Source of the DNA: Pseudomonas corrugata
Lineage (GTDB): Bacteria > Pseudomonadota > Gammaproteobacteria > Pseudomonadales > Pseudomonadaceae
Reading direction: 5' to 3'
NCBI RefSeq assembly: GCF_001269905.1
Contig: NZ_LHVK01000003.1
Location: 1,096,981 to 1,160,980, forward strand
DNA: 64,000 bases
Position numbers and translations under genes: made by a program. Of this stretch, positions 63,791 through 64,000 are shown in pieces (position 1 is the stretch's first letter; each line of letters opens with the position of its first letter). The notes below the pieces were generated by a model, which saw only the letters and a program-made list of their open reading frames with translations, searched no databases and was not told the origin of the DNA.

Positions 63791-64000
63791 ATGACTCTTG
63801 ATCCTATCCTGTTCATGGGCGGCTCTGGCGCCATCGGCCATCATACTGCCCAGGCACTGCGCGCCGCCCATCCCGGCGTACCGCTGCTGATCGGTGGCCG
63901 CGATCTCACTAAGGCCCAACGGGCCGCAGAACAGCTCGGCAACGCTCAGGGCGTATCGATCGATGCCTTTGCAAGTGACCTGGGGCTCGGCGACCGTGCT
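63791..64000 (+). CDS. NAD(P)-binding saccharopine dehydrogenase-like protein (partial)
   Basis: The first 70 codons are present; the gene continues past the right edge. The N-terminus is a Rossmann fold with FMGGSGAIGHHTAQALRA (GxGxxG-type) and LLIGGRDLTKAQRAAEQLG, as in saccharopine-dehydrogenase-like and related oxidoreductases. CCAAGGAGAA precedes the ATG. Its promoter carries two TetR-type operators, so it is the likely target of the adjacent repressor, possibly induced by a xenobiotic. Confidence 0.75.
   Translation, partial: MTLDPILFMGGSGAIGHHTAQALRAAHPGVPLLIGGRDLTKAQRAAEQLGNAQGVSIDAFASDLGLGDRA

Overview
The window reads as a chromosomal segment of a denitrifying Pseudomonas of the P. 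fluorescens complex. Gene content and order follow the P. aeruginosa nir-nor, moaB1-moeA1-ubi and nar clusters. Many intergenic gaps carry the REP palindromes typical of that complex (variants of GTGGGAGCGAGCCTGCTCGC), and coding regions are GC-rich. The species call is inference. No tRNA, rRNA, phage gene or transposase was seen.

Layout. (1) 1-9940: cytochrome cd1 nitrite reductase genes nirS-M-C-F-D read leftward and run off the left edge. Diverging from them are nirQ-nirO-nirP and norC-norB-norD (nitric oxide reductase). (2) 9952-15557: regulation and NO defence. This holds dnrP-dnr, an overlooked 29-codon frame ahead of dnr, nnrS plus a small membrane protein, and a ytfE/dnrN-type di-iron repair gene diverging from a NorR-type activator across a near-textbook sigma54 control region. 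(3) 15745-21100: a pdxH, then moaB-moeA (molybdenum cofactor), ubiU-ubiV-ubiT (oxygen-independent ubiquinone synthesis) and a DGC-type metal-binding protein. (4) 21183-36666: a second Dnr-like regulator, narX-narL, and narK1-narK2-narGHJI-PpiC-moaA (nitrate reductase). (5) 36929-39827: class III ribonucleotide reductase, in which the glycyl-radical tail is a separate 53-residue protein between nrdD and nrdG. (6) 39940-45367: a chemoreceptor, a ferrous-iron uptake set (ftrABCD-like) and an ANR-type-promoter-driven DUF3079 protein. (7) 45526-54101: ordinary chromosomal genes (M20 dipeptidase, RlhA-like U32 protein, diguanylate cyclase, phosphoesterase, NADH dehydrogenase-like) and a striking tandem REP array. 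(8) 54652-64000: FixJ-like regulators, LysR, GlxA/AraC and AraC regulators, an outer-membrane SphA-like protein-MFS-amidase operon, and a TetR regulator with two palindromic operators diverging from a truncated NAD-binding protein gene.

How it works together. Sections 1-6 form an anaerobic respiration island: nitrate sensing (NarXL), uptake (NarK1/K2) and reduction (NarGHI), nitrite and NO reduction, and oxygen-free routes to quinone and deoxyribonucleotides. Seven clear FNR/ANR/DNR boxes (nirS/nirQ, norC, dnr, ubiU, narK1, nrdD, DUF3079), one weaker one (nnrS) and four NarL-type 7-2-7 sites tie the units together. No nos (N2O reductase) gene lies in the window.

The most unusual observations are the split class III ribonucleotide reductase, the three-site NorR/IHF/sigma54 region, a REP-carrying MITE with a 10-bp target duplication, the perfect 42-bp-arm hairpin inside the nir operon, the 134-bp tandem REP array, and a shared operator-like motif flanking the AraC gene near 58.2-59.3 kb.
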